Positions 10,293-20,650 are shown, numbered from the stretch's first letter. The stretch is 64,000 nucleotides of DNA from Rhynchopus sp. YZ270_cl-10 (GCA_964035575.1 OZ037869.1:558001-622000), one strand, 5' to 3'. Notes: generated from the sequence alone by a model not told the origin. Numbers and translations are program-made.

Positions 10293-12149
10293 TCACCGCC
10301 CAAGGGAATCTTCTACTGGCATCAGCTTCTCCCTCTGCTTGCGCTGTCGTCGCCGCTTTCCCAGCCACACATACACAGCAAACCCCACCGCCACAGGAAG
10401 AAACATACTGTATTGGTCAAGAAATAAAAACGTTAGGGCATAAGGTGTGTACATACAACAAGAGAATCATCCAGAACGGAAGAGTGTCCTTTTCGTCTTG
10501 AAAGGGCACCTTGACGTTCATCCCGAACATCGAGGTGACTAATGTCATGGGGGCGAAGACGAACGCGAAGAGGGACATGCGTTTCATGGCGTCGTTTGTG
10601 CTGTTCGCGCCGATTGCGGCTTGGACGGAGACGCCTGCGAGGTAGTTTGAATTCGCTTGGGCGACGACATCGCGTGCAGAGTCGAGTCTGTGGAGCATCT
10701 GCTGGACGTGGTCCAGGACATCGCGGTATTGGGGTTGGTTGTAGAGGCGGTTCTCTTTGATGATCCACTCCTTCGAGGTCACGCTGCGACGCAGGTCGTT
10801 GATGTGCTTGCGTGTGCGTGCCATGATGCGTGTTGTGTCGTCCATTTCTGTGAAGTAAATATGGTGTGAATAATGGTAGGTCGCATGTGCATACCTGGCT
10901 CCTTAGACCCCCACAACTGCAAAATCAACTCATCAACCTGGTTGGCATGGTCCCAAATATGCGCCACCCGTGGTATCAAAGCGTCTACCAAAATGTCAAA
11001 CAAACAGTACAACAGCCACAGTCCCTTCATCTTCCGCAGTCTCGCGGCCTTTGGGTCTACTGAGAAGGCATTTTGCTCGAGGAGCAGGCGTTTGGACTCT
11101 GACATGACAAAGTCCTTGCGCACCCGCCGCAGCATCTCGTCGAGGCCGACGAAGGGCCCGGAGTGCACTGTGATGAAAAAGTTGTAGAGCAGGATGCACG
11201 ACACGGAGACCTCGGCCCACCCTGACGACGATGTGTAGTCCGGCCAGTGGCCGTGCATCATGGCGTAGTGGTACTCCAGGTCGTCGAACACCTCAAGCTT
11301 CTCAGGGCACTCACCCGTGGTCATATCCTCCACCGTCAGCTCATGCAGGACAAGGATCTCACCCAGCTCCGCCACCTCCTCTGGAGTGAGCCCCTGGAAG
11401 TCGACCCATATATGCGGCAGATGCGTCTGCTCCTCGTTCCTGTTGCGGTCCCTTGCCTTCGCCCCGGGGTCGTCCTTAAACTTGTCGCGTTTGAGGTAAG
11501 GGTGTATCAACGCCATAACGTCTTTGAATGTGTTCGGGGTGAAGACCTCGACCTTCCCTTCGACACCCTGCTGGATGACCCAGATGTGCGAGGACATCTT
11601 GGGCGCCATGCTTTCGAGGGCGATCATTTGCTGGCGGGAGGAGAACTCTGCGCCGTTTGGGTTGTCCTCATCACTGTCGTGCGCATCATACTGACGTTTG
11701 TACGACAAAATCGACGAATTCGTCCGGTCCAACCTTGGCTGCGGCTGGACGTCTGCCGAACCTCTACGTGGCCTCGAATCCCTTCTTCTAGGATCCAACA
11801 TGGGAAGCGAGTCGAGCCCATCAGAGGGGTGGCGGTTGATGCCCACAAAGCTCACCTTACGGGTTTCAGCGTGTGGTGGAGGTTGTGGAGGGTGGCTCTC
11901 AATGGGCTTTGCATTGTCATGATGCGGGCGGAAGCCGTTATCAAACCCTGTGGCCTCCAAGGGAGGCGTTACCGAGCCTTCTGACGCAGGCGTGACATGA
12001 AGTGTCTCCTGCAAAGGGTTGCTCAGCTCCTCTCGTAGGCCCTTCTGCGGGAGTGTCAGGGACGGCGACGGGCTCGACACACACGATGCAGGGGAATAGC
12101 TGTGTGTCGTGGGGAAGTCCTGCATCTCGGGGTCCGTGCTGTCATCCAT
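10293..12149 (-). CDS. CorA-family Mg2+ transporter
   Basis: Exons 12149-10895, 10847-10457 and 10407-10293, about 586 aa. Introns are GTATG...CAG in phases 1 and 2, and the frame closes perfectly. The start codon is the ATG of MDDSTDPEM. Residues 1-180 are a Pro/Ser-rich cytosolic extension. The middle is the CorA funnel domain (HIWVDFQGLTPEEVAELGEI, then LHELTVEDMTTGECPEKLEV). The second exon ends with the signature MFGMNVKVPFQDEKD between the two membrane helices. The short last exon supplies TM2 (MFLPVAVGFAVYVWLGKRRR) and a basic tail. GMN is the selectivity signature for Mg2+ entry, and the protein should form a pentamer. The long N-terminal tail and lack of a transit peptide suggest a plasma-membrane or vacuolar ALR-like protein rather than mitochondrial Mrs2. 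Confidence 0.9.
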
Positions 12150-12530
12150 CTTCCCAGAAGAAAGCAAAACGGCTTTGTGTAACGGACGGTTGTGCTAATT
12201 TTATAAAACAAAAACAGTGCAAAAAAAAGGCCCTTCTAAGTGAGTCGTATTTCCATGATCCAGGGTGGGGGAAAAATGGGCTGTTTTATGGTATGGTTTA
12301 GTGCGGGAGGTGCAGGATTAAAAAGGTTGGGGGGTTGCGTTTCTTTACATTACTAATAATCTCTTCTAAATACGCTTTGCTTTATGAGTCGCAAATATCT
12401 TAGGTTCGGTCCTTTGGGGGGGGGATATGGTGGGGTAAAATATGGAAAGTGACAAGAGGCTTTGCCATGTGGGAAACATAAAGCCCGTTAGGGATGTTTC
12501 TTCCACTGTAGAGAACAAAGGGGGGTGTAC

Positions 12531-12661
12531 TAATGGTGGCAGTATTGTGATGGGAGCCCATTGGAATACGCAGAATACATCAAAAATACATCAGAATCCA
12601 GGTGTATTGTGATGTATTTTGCGTATTCCAACGGGCTCGCAGCACAATACTGCCATCATTA
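12531..12661 (+). mobile_element. hAT-type MITE with perfect 8-bp TSD
   Basis: A 131-bp fold-back element. It begins TAATGGTGGCAGTATTGTGA and ends with the near-perfect inverse (TCACAATACTGCCATCATTA in the complement sense, with mismatches); the arms pair over about 50 bp. It is flanked on both sides by GGGTGTAC (12523-12530 and 12662-12669). An 8-bp duplication and TIRs starting TAATG fit the YARNG rule of hAT transposons. There is no coding capacity, so a transposase must have come from elsewhere. The intact TSD and paired arms suggest a fairly recent insertion. Confidence 0.88.
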
Positions 12662-12741
12662 GGGTGTACTCTGTTGGTCTGATTGTAACACAAAACGAAT
12701 TCTCGCTCGCTGAGGCGAACGGATGGGGGAAAAAAAAAGGG

Positions 12742-12782
12742 TGGAGTTGACAGCGCAAACGTTCTCTAGGACGCAGGCCAGT
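12742..12782 (+). repeat. Family 1 repeat, truncated
   Basis: GGAGTTGACAGCGCAAACG followed by TCTAGGACGCAGGC matches the 5' half of family 1. The 3' hairpin half (GGGTTATCGAACCC) is missing. Confidence 0.55.
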
Positions 12783-13751
12783 CATGCTCTCACATGCCAC
12801 TCTCGCCGTTAATGAAGTGACATGCTGTAGTTTAATTAACCAGTTGGGTTCCTCTTGTTCATAGCATAACAATCTGCGGGTCATCAAGACCCCAGAATGT
12901 TAGAATGTGATACGAAACAAAAACATTTTATTGAAATGGGTCAAACGAAGTGTTCAAACCTAGGGGAAAGTGATGAAGGCAAAAAAAGAAAAAAAAATAC
13001 TCGCAAGGAACACCCTTAATGCATGGCGGAGAGGGGATTTGGGCGTTACCCCCCTTCCTCTCCTCCTTTTGGTCAAAGAAAACACTCTGGCTCGGCTGTT
13101 TTCTTTTGTTTGCGTGCACAGTACTCAACACACGACAAACCCCCCTTTTTTCCCTCTGCCAAACTCTTTGAAAAGCTTTGAAAAACAAGAAACGAAAAAG
13201 AAGGCAAAGAGGGTGCGAAAAATGTACCCTTGCAATGCACCCTTGCTGCTTGAACAATAAGATAAACGCTCTCGCTATGAACACATCTTATGTCACCTCT
13301 TGAAAACACAACAATTTTTTTTTGCTGTTTTCCTTTACATTTTCACTTCGTTTGCGGTCAATACACGACACGCCTAACACAACGTACTGTTATAACACAA
13401 TGCTACCAGCAGTATACGTACACTAAGGCCCCCTATCAAGAGAACCGCCAGATGGGGGGGAAATAACCACACTCACGTGGTCAAATAAAACTTTGTGGAT
13501 CTCTAAAAAAAAAACGCAAAATTAACGGAAACTGAATACTAACTGGAGAAAAGCTGGATAAGGAGAGGGCTGGGGTGGGTAGGTTAAGTGGCGATAGACA
13601 ACCGATTTTTTTTAAATCCGTCTGCGGACGACGGCCATTGGGGGAAAGGCAAATTGGGCTCAAGATAGATGAAAAAACACACCCCAAAGAAGCGCCTCTG
13701 CTCTTCGTTCATCATTTTGCTTTTTTTTGTTTTTCTTTTTACGACTGACAT

Positions 13752-14921
13752 TCACCCATTTCTGGAGGCGGTCTGTGTGTTTTGAAATCGATACAATAAA
13801 TGAACAAAATTGATAAAAATCGGGTGAGAGAGAGAGAGAGGGAAACCACACCTTCCAACGCCTTCCATTGTGAATGTGTTGTCGTGCTGCTCTTCGTCTT
13901 CACATTTATCTCTCCCTTCAGAGACCTGTTTAATGGGAATTGTAAAAAAAAATGATGTACATAGCGAATATGATTTCGCGAAACTGCATACCCTATAGGT
14001 TCGGTGGGAATCGGGACCCCACATCGCATCGGAGAGGGAGAACAGTGGTTGTGCGTAGGAGCGCTGCTGGAGGTACTGTCTGTTGGTGTTGGCCAGCTCG
14101 TCGTCGGTGAACCTATGAAGGCCCTGGCCGCGCTTCTTCGACTGGAGGAAGGAGTCCTGCACCCAGAGCTGTATCGCGCAGAGCACAAAGGGGATGATCA
14201 TCATCACCACCACAAGCTCCAGGGTGTGCCCATGGCGCTTCGTGTTGTCCTCCAGCGGGCCCAGCACGAAGGACCCCATGCGTGCCAAGGGCGCCTTCAG
14301 GATCCACACCAGCATGCCCTTCATTATCACCGTCACTGTCACGATATTGACCCACAACGCCAACTGGTAGAACCATCGTTTCATTGACGTACACGTCAGC
14401 ACATAGAGGTCGCCATAGCTGTAATGTGTGTTTGGTTTATTGCATTTTCATGAGGGAACATACTCTCCAAAGTCAAGAATGCCTTTGGGATCAAGCTGCC
14501 AAGAGGCGATAATCCACTGAACGAACTGCAGCATGCAATAAGCGAAAAAGACTCTGACGGTGGTATCAAAGACGATGTTGACGAAGTACCATACACAGGG
14601 CGAGACGTCGTCTGCAGCGAGCAGCGAGGCCACCATCATGTTCCCAACGTGCGCGACGAAGAAGCCCGCACTTTGCTTTGTCGTGTCCAGCACGAAGACA
14701 CGCATGGGACGTCTTTTCGCCGTCTCCCCCTTCGCCTCCATACGCCACTTCGCAATCAACGTGCTGAAGGCCAGCACCCCCAACAGCACCTGAATGAAGT
14801 AGTCCAGCGAGCTCTCAATGATAGAACATTCGTACTCCGCGTCTGGTACCCCCGTTGCATTGAAATCCCCGAAGGGGACCAACGTCGCTTGTGTAGCCGC
14901 TATGCTCTTCGCATCATCCAT
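13752..14921 (-). CDS. STIMATE/TMEM110-like ER membrane protein
   Basis: Exons 14921-14464, 14418-13992 and 13925-13752, about 352 aa. Introns are GTATG...CAG in phases 2 and 0. The start is MDDAKSIAATQ. It aligns through its length with animal STIMATE: DYFIQVLLGVLAFSTLIAKW, then RRPMRVFVLDTTKQSAGFF, then DFGDYGDLYVL made across the first splice junction (animal DFGEYGDP-like), then LVVVMMIIPFVLCAIQLWVQ. Four to five membrane helices are visible. In animals STIMATE tethers ER to plasma membrane and regulates STIM/Orai Ca2+ entry; whether that role applies in a protist is unknown. The C-terminal exon is not conserved. A GTGTGG...ACACAG intron inside it could move the stop to 13739. Confidence 0.82.
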
Positions 14922-15564
14922 TAAAAAAACAGTATTGTGTACCTAGGAAGGAGGAGTTCGAAGGGGTGATGAGGAGGATATTTGAGTAAAGAGAAATTGA
15001 AAGTGTGCACGCTTAGACACCGTACATCGGACGCAGGGTGCTAATAAATGGAGCAGACCGAACCTAAAACTGTAAAATAAAAAATGAATTTTAGGGGGGA
15101 AGGTGGGTTTTCTTTTCTTCCCCTGGAGTGATGGAATTGGTGCATTATCTCCCTATACAGTTCCTTTCCCCGCCCCAGTTTACAAAAAAATCCCTCATTT
15201 CTTGCGTTTTGCAAGTGCCTACCTATTTGCTCAATGTCGATTGAATGCCGGATGATGGTAACTTCTTGGGCAGCCCCATTGACATCAATCTCAACACAGT
15301 TTGGGGGGGGGGGGTGGCTACAGAGGGACACCCAGAGACAGGAGGAGGTCAGACAAAAAAAAAATTAAGATGAACCTAAGCCTCTCTGTGCTTAGTCACC
15401 TCAAAATCAACACAACAAAATCACATTTTTTTTAACCCTACACGCCCCCCACACGCTAAGACAATCTACACCAAATTTCTCTACTTTCCCCCCCTTTTTG
15501 GGATCTTAAACTCTAGGTTTATTTCTGAAATGGTCCACCTCCCCCATATTCCCCCCTTTACCTT
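14922..15564. other. Spacer with two repeats
   Basis: Contains a diverged family 1 copy at about 14993-15043 (TTGAAAGTGTGCACGC and TACATCGGACGCAGG) and a clean family 3 copy at 15363-15402. No gene is seen. Confidence 0.5.
15363..15402 (+). repeat. Family 3 repeat, near consensus
   Basis: TTAAGATGAACCTAAGCCTC followed by TCTGTGCTTAGTCACCTCA. Stem CTAAGC/GCTTAG is intact, with an 8-nt loop. Confidence 0.78.
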
Positions 15565-16221
15565 CTAATCTGATTTGGGAGAAGGTGCCGCACGCGCTGC
15601 GGCAGCTTCCATTCTCGCGGCTTCGAAGGAAGGTTTAGAATAGAAGTAGGTGCCGAGGGAGATGAGGGCTGCTAGGGCTCCGCTTCCGATGACAATGGCA
15701 CCGACGTGGATGAGGTAGGTTGGGTCGGTGTGGACGTTGTGCGGATGGCCCAGGGTGAAACCTAGTGGGGTCACAAAGCGGCGCATATCGTCACTACAAC
15801 TGCGTTCTGCAAACCCCAGCACTTCATCTCCGACCGCATATTTTGAGGCTGCTTCGCAGACCGACTCTCTCAAGGTGCCGTTTGTGTACATATACAGCGG
15901 GCAGTCCGTATCATTGGACGCCATAGTGTAGACAGTCTGCACCCCCACGCCAGTACTGCAGGATCTTATGCTGATGCAGGAATCGGTTAACCCCGATGAG
16001 GCAAGGCAGGTGCGTGTGCAGGAGTGTTCGTACTCGCAGCTTGTGGTGCGCAATGTTTCGACGCGTGTGGTCATCTCGTCCCACTCTGTGTCCTCCCCCC
16101 GTGCTGCCCCAACCACCGCCAGAACCACCCCCGCCACCATAATCGCAAACCCCACACAGCCAATCACCGAGGCCACCCCGGAGTGCTGCTTCTTCATCGT
16201 TTTGTTTGGTATCGACGTCAT
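15565..16221 (-). CDS. Two-TM protein with Cys-rich ectodomain
   Basis: 218 aa in one frame. I chose the ATG at 16221 (MTSIPNKTMKKQHSG). Residues about 16-42 form TM1 (VASVIGCVGFAIMVAGVVLA), with positive charges before it. A loop of about 120 residues holds at least eight Cys and two N-glycosylation sites (NDT, NGT). TM2 lies near residues 172-194. The tail is Ala/Arg-rich and cytosolic. The layout recalls small accessory or tetraspan-fragment proteins, but I recognise no family and give no function. The even Cys number suggests disulfides in an extracellular or luminal loop. Confidence 0.7.
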   Translation of the reverse strand: MTSIPNKTMKKQHSGVASVIGCVGFAIMVAGVVLAVVGAARGEDTEWDEMTTRVETLRTTSCEYEHSCTRTCLASSGLTDSCISIRSCSTGVGVQTVYTMASNDTDCPLYMYTNGTLRESVCEAASKYAVGDEVLGFAERSCSDDMRRFVTPLGFTLGHPHNVHTDPTYLIHVGAIVIGSGALAALISLGTYFYSKPSFEAARMEAAAARAAPSPKSD

Positions 16222-16428
16222 CGTGCTCCCATGCAAAAGGGGAAGGGGGGGGGGGTGAGTAAAGTGCTAGCAGGTATAGTGTAGGGGCGTAGAGAGAGTC
16301 TGTCGGGTTGGGTTAGAAAGTGCAGATGTATTGAAGGGAAAAAGAGTTGAAAGTGTTGTTGGGTTGAGGAAAATACAGACTGGTCTCCAAAAGGGGATTT
16401 TGAAAATAAAGTAGAAATTTATAACTAT

Positions 16429-16585
16429 GTATTGCTGTAAAGTGCTCTTTACATCAAGGGAGCTATGGTTCCGAGTTGAAAGTTTTGGTGCACTCTCTGC
16501 GTCGTGCACCAAGAATATGCAACTCGGAACCATATATTCTATAGTCTCCCGAGTGATGTGAAGTGCGCTTTTCAGAATGCAATAC
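16429..16585 (+). mobile_element. Fold-back element A (MITE-like)
   Basis: About 157 bp. The ends are GTATTGC and GCAATAC. Arms continue imperfectly inward (AAAGTGC, TTACATCA, GGAGCTATGGTTCCGAGTT against AACTCGGAACCATA), and an inner hairpin TGGTGCAC/GTGCACCA closes the loop. I see no clear target duplication, so the exact ends are uncertain. Confidence 0.6.
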
Positions 16586-16588
16586 GAT

Positions 16589-16753
16589 ATTTTATCTCAT
16601 GAGGATATAAACGAGCTGCATTTTGCGGATTATCCTGTAAAAACGAGTGTTATGATAAAGTACTTTATGCCATGCAATAAAGTTTACGTCACGAGCCCAC
16701 TGTCCCACAGGGCTTCGCAAAATGCGAAGAGAGTTTATATCACGAGATAAAAT
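16589..16753 (+). mobile_element. Fold-back element B (MITE-like)
   Basis: About 165 bp, starting four bases after element A. The left arm ATTTTATCTCATGAGGATAT...GCATTTTGCG pairs with the right arm CGCAAAATGC...ATATCACGAGATAAAAT. A palindrome ATAAAGTACTTTAT lies inside. No clear target duplication is seen. Its family differs from element A by end sequence. Confidence 0.6.
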
Positions 16754-16963
16754 CTGTTATCAATCCAAAAGGGGGAGAGGGAGTGGGGGGATGCTCGGGA
16801 TTCTTTTTTGTATTCAGCTAGAACGGAGGTTGGGTGAAGAGGGCTTTCCCGATGAATGCTCAAACCACATGAATAGAACTTTTAAAGATGACACAATGTA
16901 CCGCATAGGCAGAGAGGTTGCATCTTCACAAAGAGTCGGGTGTGTTCACATCGCGTCTATAGA

Positions 16964-17840
16964 TCAACGAGTCGTCTTGAAGTCCTCGAACCACTGCGCA
17001 AGCCTTTCATGAACGAGGGCGAAAAGCCCTGTTCCACTGTTGACCTGTGTTGTGGGTTTGGTCATATTTTGTGTTGTATTGTATCATATAAAAGGCTGTT
17101 CGCAAAAAGGGTAGTCAGCAGTAGAGATTAGAGACGGGTATTCCAAGCATACCAACTTCGAGCTGGCTCCAACAGCTTCCTTTCCTTCAGGCTTCCTGTT
17201 CGCGTCGTCACCCTTCCAGGTGAAATCCATGTCATACGGTGCCGTCTCATCGCAGGCGAAGTCCGGGATCACCACTTCGCAGCTCATCCCATCGGGGCCA
17301 GAAATTTTGAACTGCAAATGAGAGGGGAGTTAAGAGGGGTTTAGGAGTCCTAGGAGGGGTGGAGGAGGCGTGTTGTCAACGTATCCAAGCACTAAAACTC
17401 ATTTTTGATGGTACACTTCGCCCCCAGGATGGTTTGAGGATGGTATAAGGGTTGTTGGGCCTAAAAACAGATTTTCAAAAAAAAGTTGGAAGTCCCAAAG
17501 GGCATACCTCAAGCTTGAAGTCGTAGGGCCACTTTTTTTTGCCCCGGGTGAAGGTGATGGACGCATCGCCCGTGCAGGTCAGCTCTTTCACCTCGACAGC
17601 ACCGTAGCCCTCCTTCTCGTGCTTGAGTCCGACAAGAAGAGACTCCAAATGCTCTATCGCCCAGCCCTTCTGCCCCTTTTCTTCCCAAGTCCCCGCCTTG
17701 TTCCAAGGGGAGCTTCCAGAAGGATCGGCCTTCACCTCTTCAGGAGTGTCCATCACCTTCACAGGCACTGCTTGCGGGGCAGCATCCGAACCTGGCTTCC
17801 AGTCACGGTGCTTGTAAAAATTCAAGTCGTCTTTTCCCAT
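16964..17840 (-). CDS. AHA1 N-domain Hsp90 co-chaperone
   Basis: Exons 17840-17508, 17311-17153 and 17044-16964, 190 aa, all junctions in phase 0 with GTATGC donors. The start is MGKDDLNFYKH. Residues about 45-190 match the Aha1 N-terminal domain, which stimulates Hsp90 ATPase: SPWNKAGTWEEKGQKGW (family NxWxWxEK), then GDASITFTRGKKKWPYDFKL (GEASxxxRKGKxxFxYE). The last exon, LFALVHERLAQWFEDFKTTR, gives the closing helix. Canonical AHA1 also has a C-terminal START-like domain; it is absent, as in yeast Hch1. The basic RKxxK-type segment needed for Hsp90 stimulation corresponds to TRGKKK here. It should act in the cytosol with the middle domain of Hsp90. Confidence 0.87.
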
Positions 17841-18031
17841 TATTTGCACTCTTTTTCTTTTAGTTCCTGTTATTTTTTTGCATGAAGAAAACGAAGATCC
17901 ACATATTTACCTATCAGTATCTAACAAAGCGTATACCCTTTTTTTTTATACCAGCAATTTATTTGGGGCAAATGGGGAAATAACCCTGGCCTTGAGTAAC
18001 GAATTAAAAGAATTGAAAAGGATCCCTCACA

Positions 18032-19312
18032 TCAACACAACCAATCACTTGGTATATCGATGTCTGGGAGGGGTGAGGGTGCGAGGCAACTAGCAGCTGC
18101 AGTTGCAGGCTCGAGAGCAGAATCGGTGGCAGTTGGGAGGCTGTAGGCGTCTTGCAGGCAGGAGGTGGTGATCATCACACTGAGAATCTTTTTGAGGCGG
18201 GTTCGTGCTTCTTTGTCTTCGGCCGCGCTGAACATATTGAGCAGCGCTGCTATGGCTGCAACCTGCACCCCGATGTCGTTCTCCAAAACCAAAAGGGTCA
18301 AAGGCTTGATTGCGTCAAACTCTTTCATCTGTGCCAGACACAACGCATCTCTGCTTAGACTCTGCAGGCACCCTGCTGCACACCGCTTCACCTCCGTTGC
18401 CGCATGCGTCAATAGATGCACTGTCTGCATCACACCACCAAACTGCCTAAAATGCGGTGCCGCAATAGGGTGATTCGACAAATTATGCAATGCCCCCGAC
18501 ACCGGTGTCACGACCTCCGCATTCCCATCACTGACTATGGCAAGAAGGCTTGGAATAGCATCTGCCTCAATAAACGCACGTTTTCCTTCTAAGGTCATTC
18601 CAACAGCTTGAATGCAACATGCCGCATCAGAGACCAATTGCGTATGTGTAGAGGAGAGAACCAAACACCGTACCACCGTTGCAGCCGATTTTCCAACAGA
18701 AATGGAAACATCTTTGTTGTTCGCTGCAAAGTTCGCTAAGGTACCACACAGCTCTGCACAGTCCGCACAGCGTTCGTTCACCTCCTCTCTTTCCAGCATT
18801 GCGACAATTAAACGGATTTCGTTGAGATTCACATATTTTTGATTCACCGTTTTTCGCGACACAATACGCAGCACCCTATACAGCGCAGAGCACACCTCCC
18901 CTACACAGCCCTCCGATATGAAGTGAACCAAGGGGGTGACGGCGTCTCGTGTTTCATCAGTTCGGTTTGCATCGTGGGAAAGGTTCTGATAGACGAAGAG
19001 CATTGCTGCCTCGAGAAGCTGTGCTGAATCACCTGCCTGCAGGAGAGCCACAACCTCCTCATATAGCACCTTGCGTGATCGTGCATGCGTCGCCACCTTC
19101 GCTGCAGGATATTCTACTACTGCGTATGCCCGAGACCCCATGTAGTCATTGTCATGCCCTCCCACACACGCCACTGCCCGCCCCCCACCCCTGTCCGCAG
19201 CCGTGTATGCGCTATCTGCAGCAGCATACTGTACCAAAGCATGTGAGTGTGCATGTGCATGTGCTGGGTTCTCTAAAGACGAAAACCCTTCACTATCCTT
19301 CACTGCCGGCAT
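18032..19312 (-). CDS. Armadillo-repeat protein
   Basis: A single 426-aa frame. Residues 1-75 are low complexity (His/Ala repeats AHAHAHSHA). From about residue 80 on, helical ARM/HEAT-type repeats follow: CSALYRVLRIVSRKTVNQ, CAELCGTLANFAANNKDV, VSGALHNLSNHPIAAPHF and CAAGCLQSLSRDALCLAQ show the repeated small-residue plus LxNL pattern every 42-43 residues, for about seven repeats. Such proteins are scaffolds; several protist ones are axonemal or import factors, but nothing here decides. Intronless. Only about 190 bp separate it from the AHA1-like gene. Confidence 0.72.
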   Translation of the reverse strand: MPAVKDSEGFSSLENPAHAHAHSHALVQYAAADSAYTAADRGGGRAVACVGGHDNDYMGSRAYAVVEYPAAKVATHARSRKVLYEEVVALLQAGDSAQLLEAAMLFVYQNLSHDANRTDETRDAVTPLVHFISEGCVGEVCSALYRVLRIVSRKTVNQKYVNLNEIRLIVAMLEREEVNERCADCAELCGTLANFAANNKDVSISVGKSAATVVRCLVLSSTHTQLVSDAACCIQAVGMTLEGKRAFIEADAIPSLLAIVSDGNAEVVTPVSGALHNLSNHPIAAPHFRQFGGVMQTVHLLTHAATEVKRCAAGCLQSLSRDALCLAQMKEFDAIKPLTLLVLENDIGVQVAAIAALLNMFSAAEDKEARTRLKKILSVMITTSCLQDAYSLPTATDSALEPATAAASCLAPSPLPDIDIPSDWLC

Positions 19313-19684
19313 TTGAGGAATGAAGGTGGGGGAGAGGGGGAAAAAAGGGAGGGTTGGTAAGAAAGGTGAAGCTAAGCTTTGTGGTGCTTTTTAGTCAGAC
19401 TAAAAAGTTGGGTAAGATGAGAGAGAAAAACTCTCAGATTTAAAAAAGTGTAAATGGCAATGTGAGTGTACTGGGGGCTGTTTGGTGATGGTGTGATAGT
19501 TTTTTTTGGGCTGAATGGAGAGATTTGGGGGGAAAAGAGGGCCCCCCTTTTTTTTTTTTTGTCGAATTTCTTCGTTTTTTATTTTTCTTAGCTTTTCTGA
19601 CACATCTCGTTCACCCCGCCGCGGTTGCTATTCAAAGAGAGAAAGGCAACAGGGTTCGACGGGGCATATTCTTTGCGAGCCTGC
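19313..19684. other. Spacer with one weak repeat
   Basis: A diverged family 3 copy lies at about 19362-19400 (GGTGAAGCTAAGCTTTG...TTAGTCAG). T-runs precede the eL29 gene. No other feature. Confidence 0.4.
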
Positions 19685-19864
19685 TTAGTTCTTGGCCTCC
19701 TTGCGGGCCTTGATGGAGCCCTTCAGGGAGAAACGCTGGTTCTTCTGGAGCTTGGGCTCCTGTCCCTTCTTCGAGATGTAACGCTCCTGCTTCGGCTTCT
19801 TGATTCCGTTACGGTGGGCCTTGTAGTTCTGGTTGTGGTTGGTGTGGTTCTTGGACTTGGCCAT
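19685..19864 (-). CDS. RPL29: Ribosomal protein eL29
   Basis: 59 aa, intronless, start [20 protein letters not shown], a near match to eL29 of yeast and animals ([22 protein letters not shown]). The short length equals the yeast form; animal proteins have a long basic extension. It is a component of the large cytosolic ribosomal subunit near the peptide exit region. About 40% of residues are Lys/Arg/His/Asn. Codon choice is biased to C/G third positions, as expected for high expression. The CAACAG about 50 nt upstream of the ATG could serve as an acceptor for 5' processing; that is inference. Confidence 0.96.
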   Translation of the reverse strand: MAKSKNHTNHNQNYKAHRNGIKKPKQERYISKKGQEPKLQKNQRFSLKGSIKARKEAKN

Positions 19865-19978
19865 TTTATCGAAGTTTTGTGTGTTGTGTTGGAGCCTGTT
19901 GTTGGTGTTGTTGTTTTTTTTGAAAAATTGAGAGGGGGGAAACACTAAAAATGGCCACTTTTTTTCTCTCTAATTTTT

Positions 19979-20377
19979 TCAAGATATTCCGGGTGTGGAT
20001 TTGCAGGAGTGTTGGTTACAATGGTTCCTGATCGCTGGAAAGCAGGTATCTCCTGCGAACTGAGCCCCAGCGTTTGAAAGACAACGACAGACGGGGTGGA
20101 GGCATTTTCGTGTAGAAACGCCGGGGTATTCTTCGTGCTCCTCCACTGTGCATTCAAATGTGTCGTAGGTTTGTGGGTACCCTGTGTATGGTTCTGGTGA
20201 CAGCTGTCCAGTACTGTTCCATGCAAACAGATGCACGCACCGTGAGGGGAAGCAAATGTCCGAATGATTCGTCCGCACTCCGAAGCACGGCTGGGTATAA
20301 GGCATGCGCAATGGGTGAACCGCAGACACCTCCACTGCAAGCGAAATCAGGCTAAATATGCACACCCTTTCCATCAT
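19979..20377 (-). CDS. Small secreted Cys-rich protein
   Basis: 132 aa starting MMERVCIFSLISLAVEVSA, a typical signal peptide with likely cleavage after SAVH or SA. The mature part holds ten Cys (QPC, DIC, SRC, FEC, RKC, PVC, RC, DTC, NHC, HSC) and a single N-glycosylation motif (NST). No TM follows, so it is probably secreted or luminal and disulfide-bonded. I recognise no family. The ORF is open in this frame only through its own length, and its distinct hydrophobic start supports reality. Confidence 0.6.
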   Translation of the reverse strand: MMERVCIFSLISLAVEVSAVHPLRMPYTQPCFGVRTNHSDICFPSRCVHLFAWNSTGQLSPEPYTGYPQTYDTFECTVEEHEEYPGVSTRKCLHPVCRCLSNAGAQFAGDTCFPAIRNHCNQHSCKSTPGIS

Positions 20378-20469
20378 TAAGGGGAGAAAAGATCAAACAG
20401 AAAGATGAGATTTGTGAGGGGAACCCCTCCGTGTAAATGTTGTCTGAGGTTTTTCTCTGGAAGCAAAAG

Positions 20470-20512
20470 TTTGGTGAACATCCTAATCCTCTCACGCTCA
20501 CCTTGAAAGGGG
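20470..20512 (+). repeat. Family 3 repeat, diverged
   Basis: AGTTTGGTGAACATCCTAAT then CCTCTCACGCTCACCTTGAAAG. It keeps the AAGTTTG lead, the CCTCTC core and the TCACCTT end, but the stem has decayed. Confidence 0.55.
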
Positions 20513-20536
20513 GGATACTTTGAGAAATAGAAAAAG

Positions 20537-20650
20537 TAGAGTTAAAATACAAAGCCCTCTTCGTGAACAGTGTACCATAGTACATGACCGGCTGTACCGG
20601 GGGGTGGACACCCCAACCATGCAGTGCTACTTCCATTTCGCGGTTTACAT
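20537..20650 (+). repeat. Family 2 repeat, full length
   Basis: Begins near GAGTTAAAATACAAAGCCCT, runs through CGTGAACAGTGTACC and ACCGGCTGTACCGGGG, and ends CCATTTCGCGGTTTACA. The hairpin GGGGTG-GA-CACCCC is nested in an outer CTGTA/TGCAG pairing. The copy at 44277 is almost identical. Confidence 0.8.

Larger units (their letters stand above)
12150..13751. other. Spacer holding a MITE, no gene
   Basis: 1.6 kb without supported coding sequence. It holds the hAT-type MITE at 12531-12661 and a truncated family 1 repeat at about 12742-12782. The remainder is A-, T- and G-run rich and shows nothing else. Confidence 0.55.
16222..16963. other. Spacer with two adjacent fold-back elements
   Basis: No gene. 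The left part is A/T rich. Two inverted-repeat structures occupy 16429-16585 and 16589-16753 and are listed separately. The rest, up to the last exon of the AHA1-like gene, holds nothing recognisable. Confidence 0.5.
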
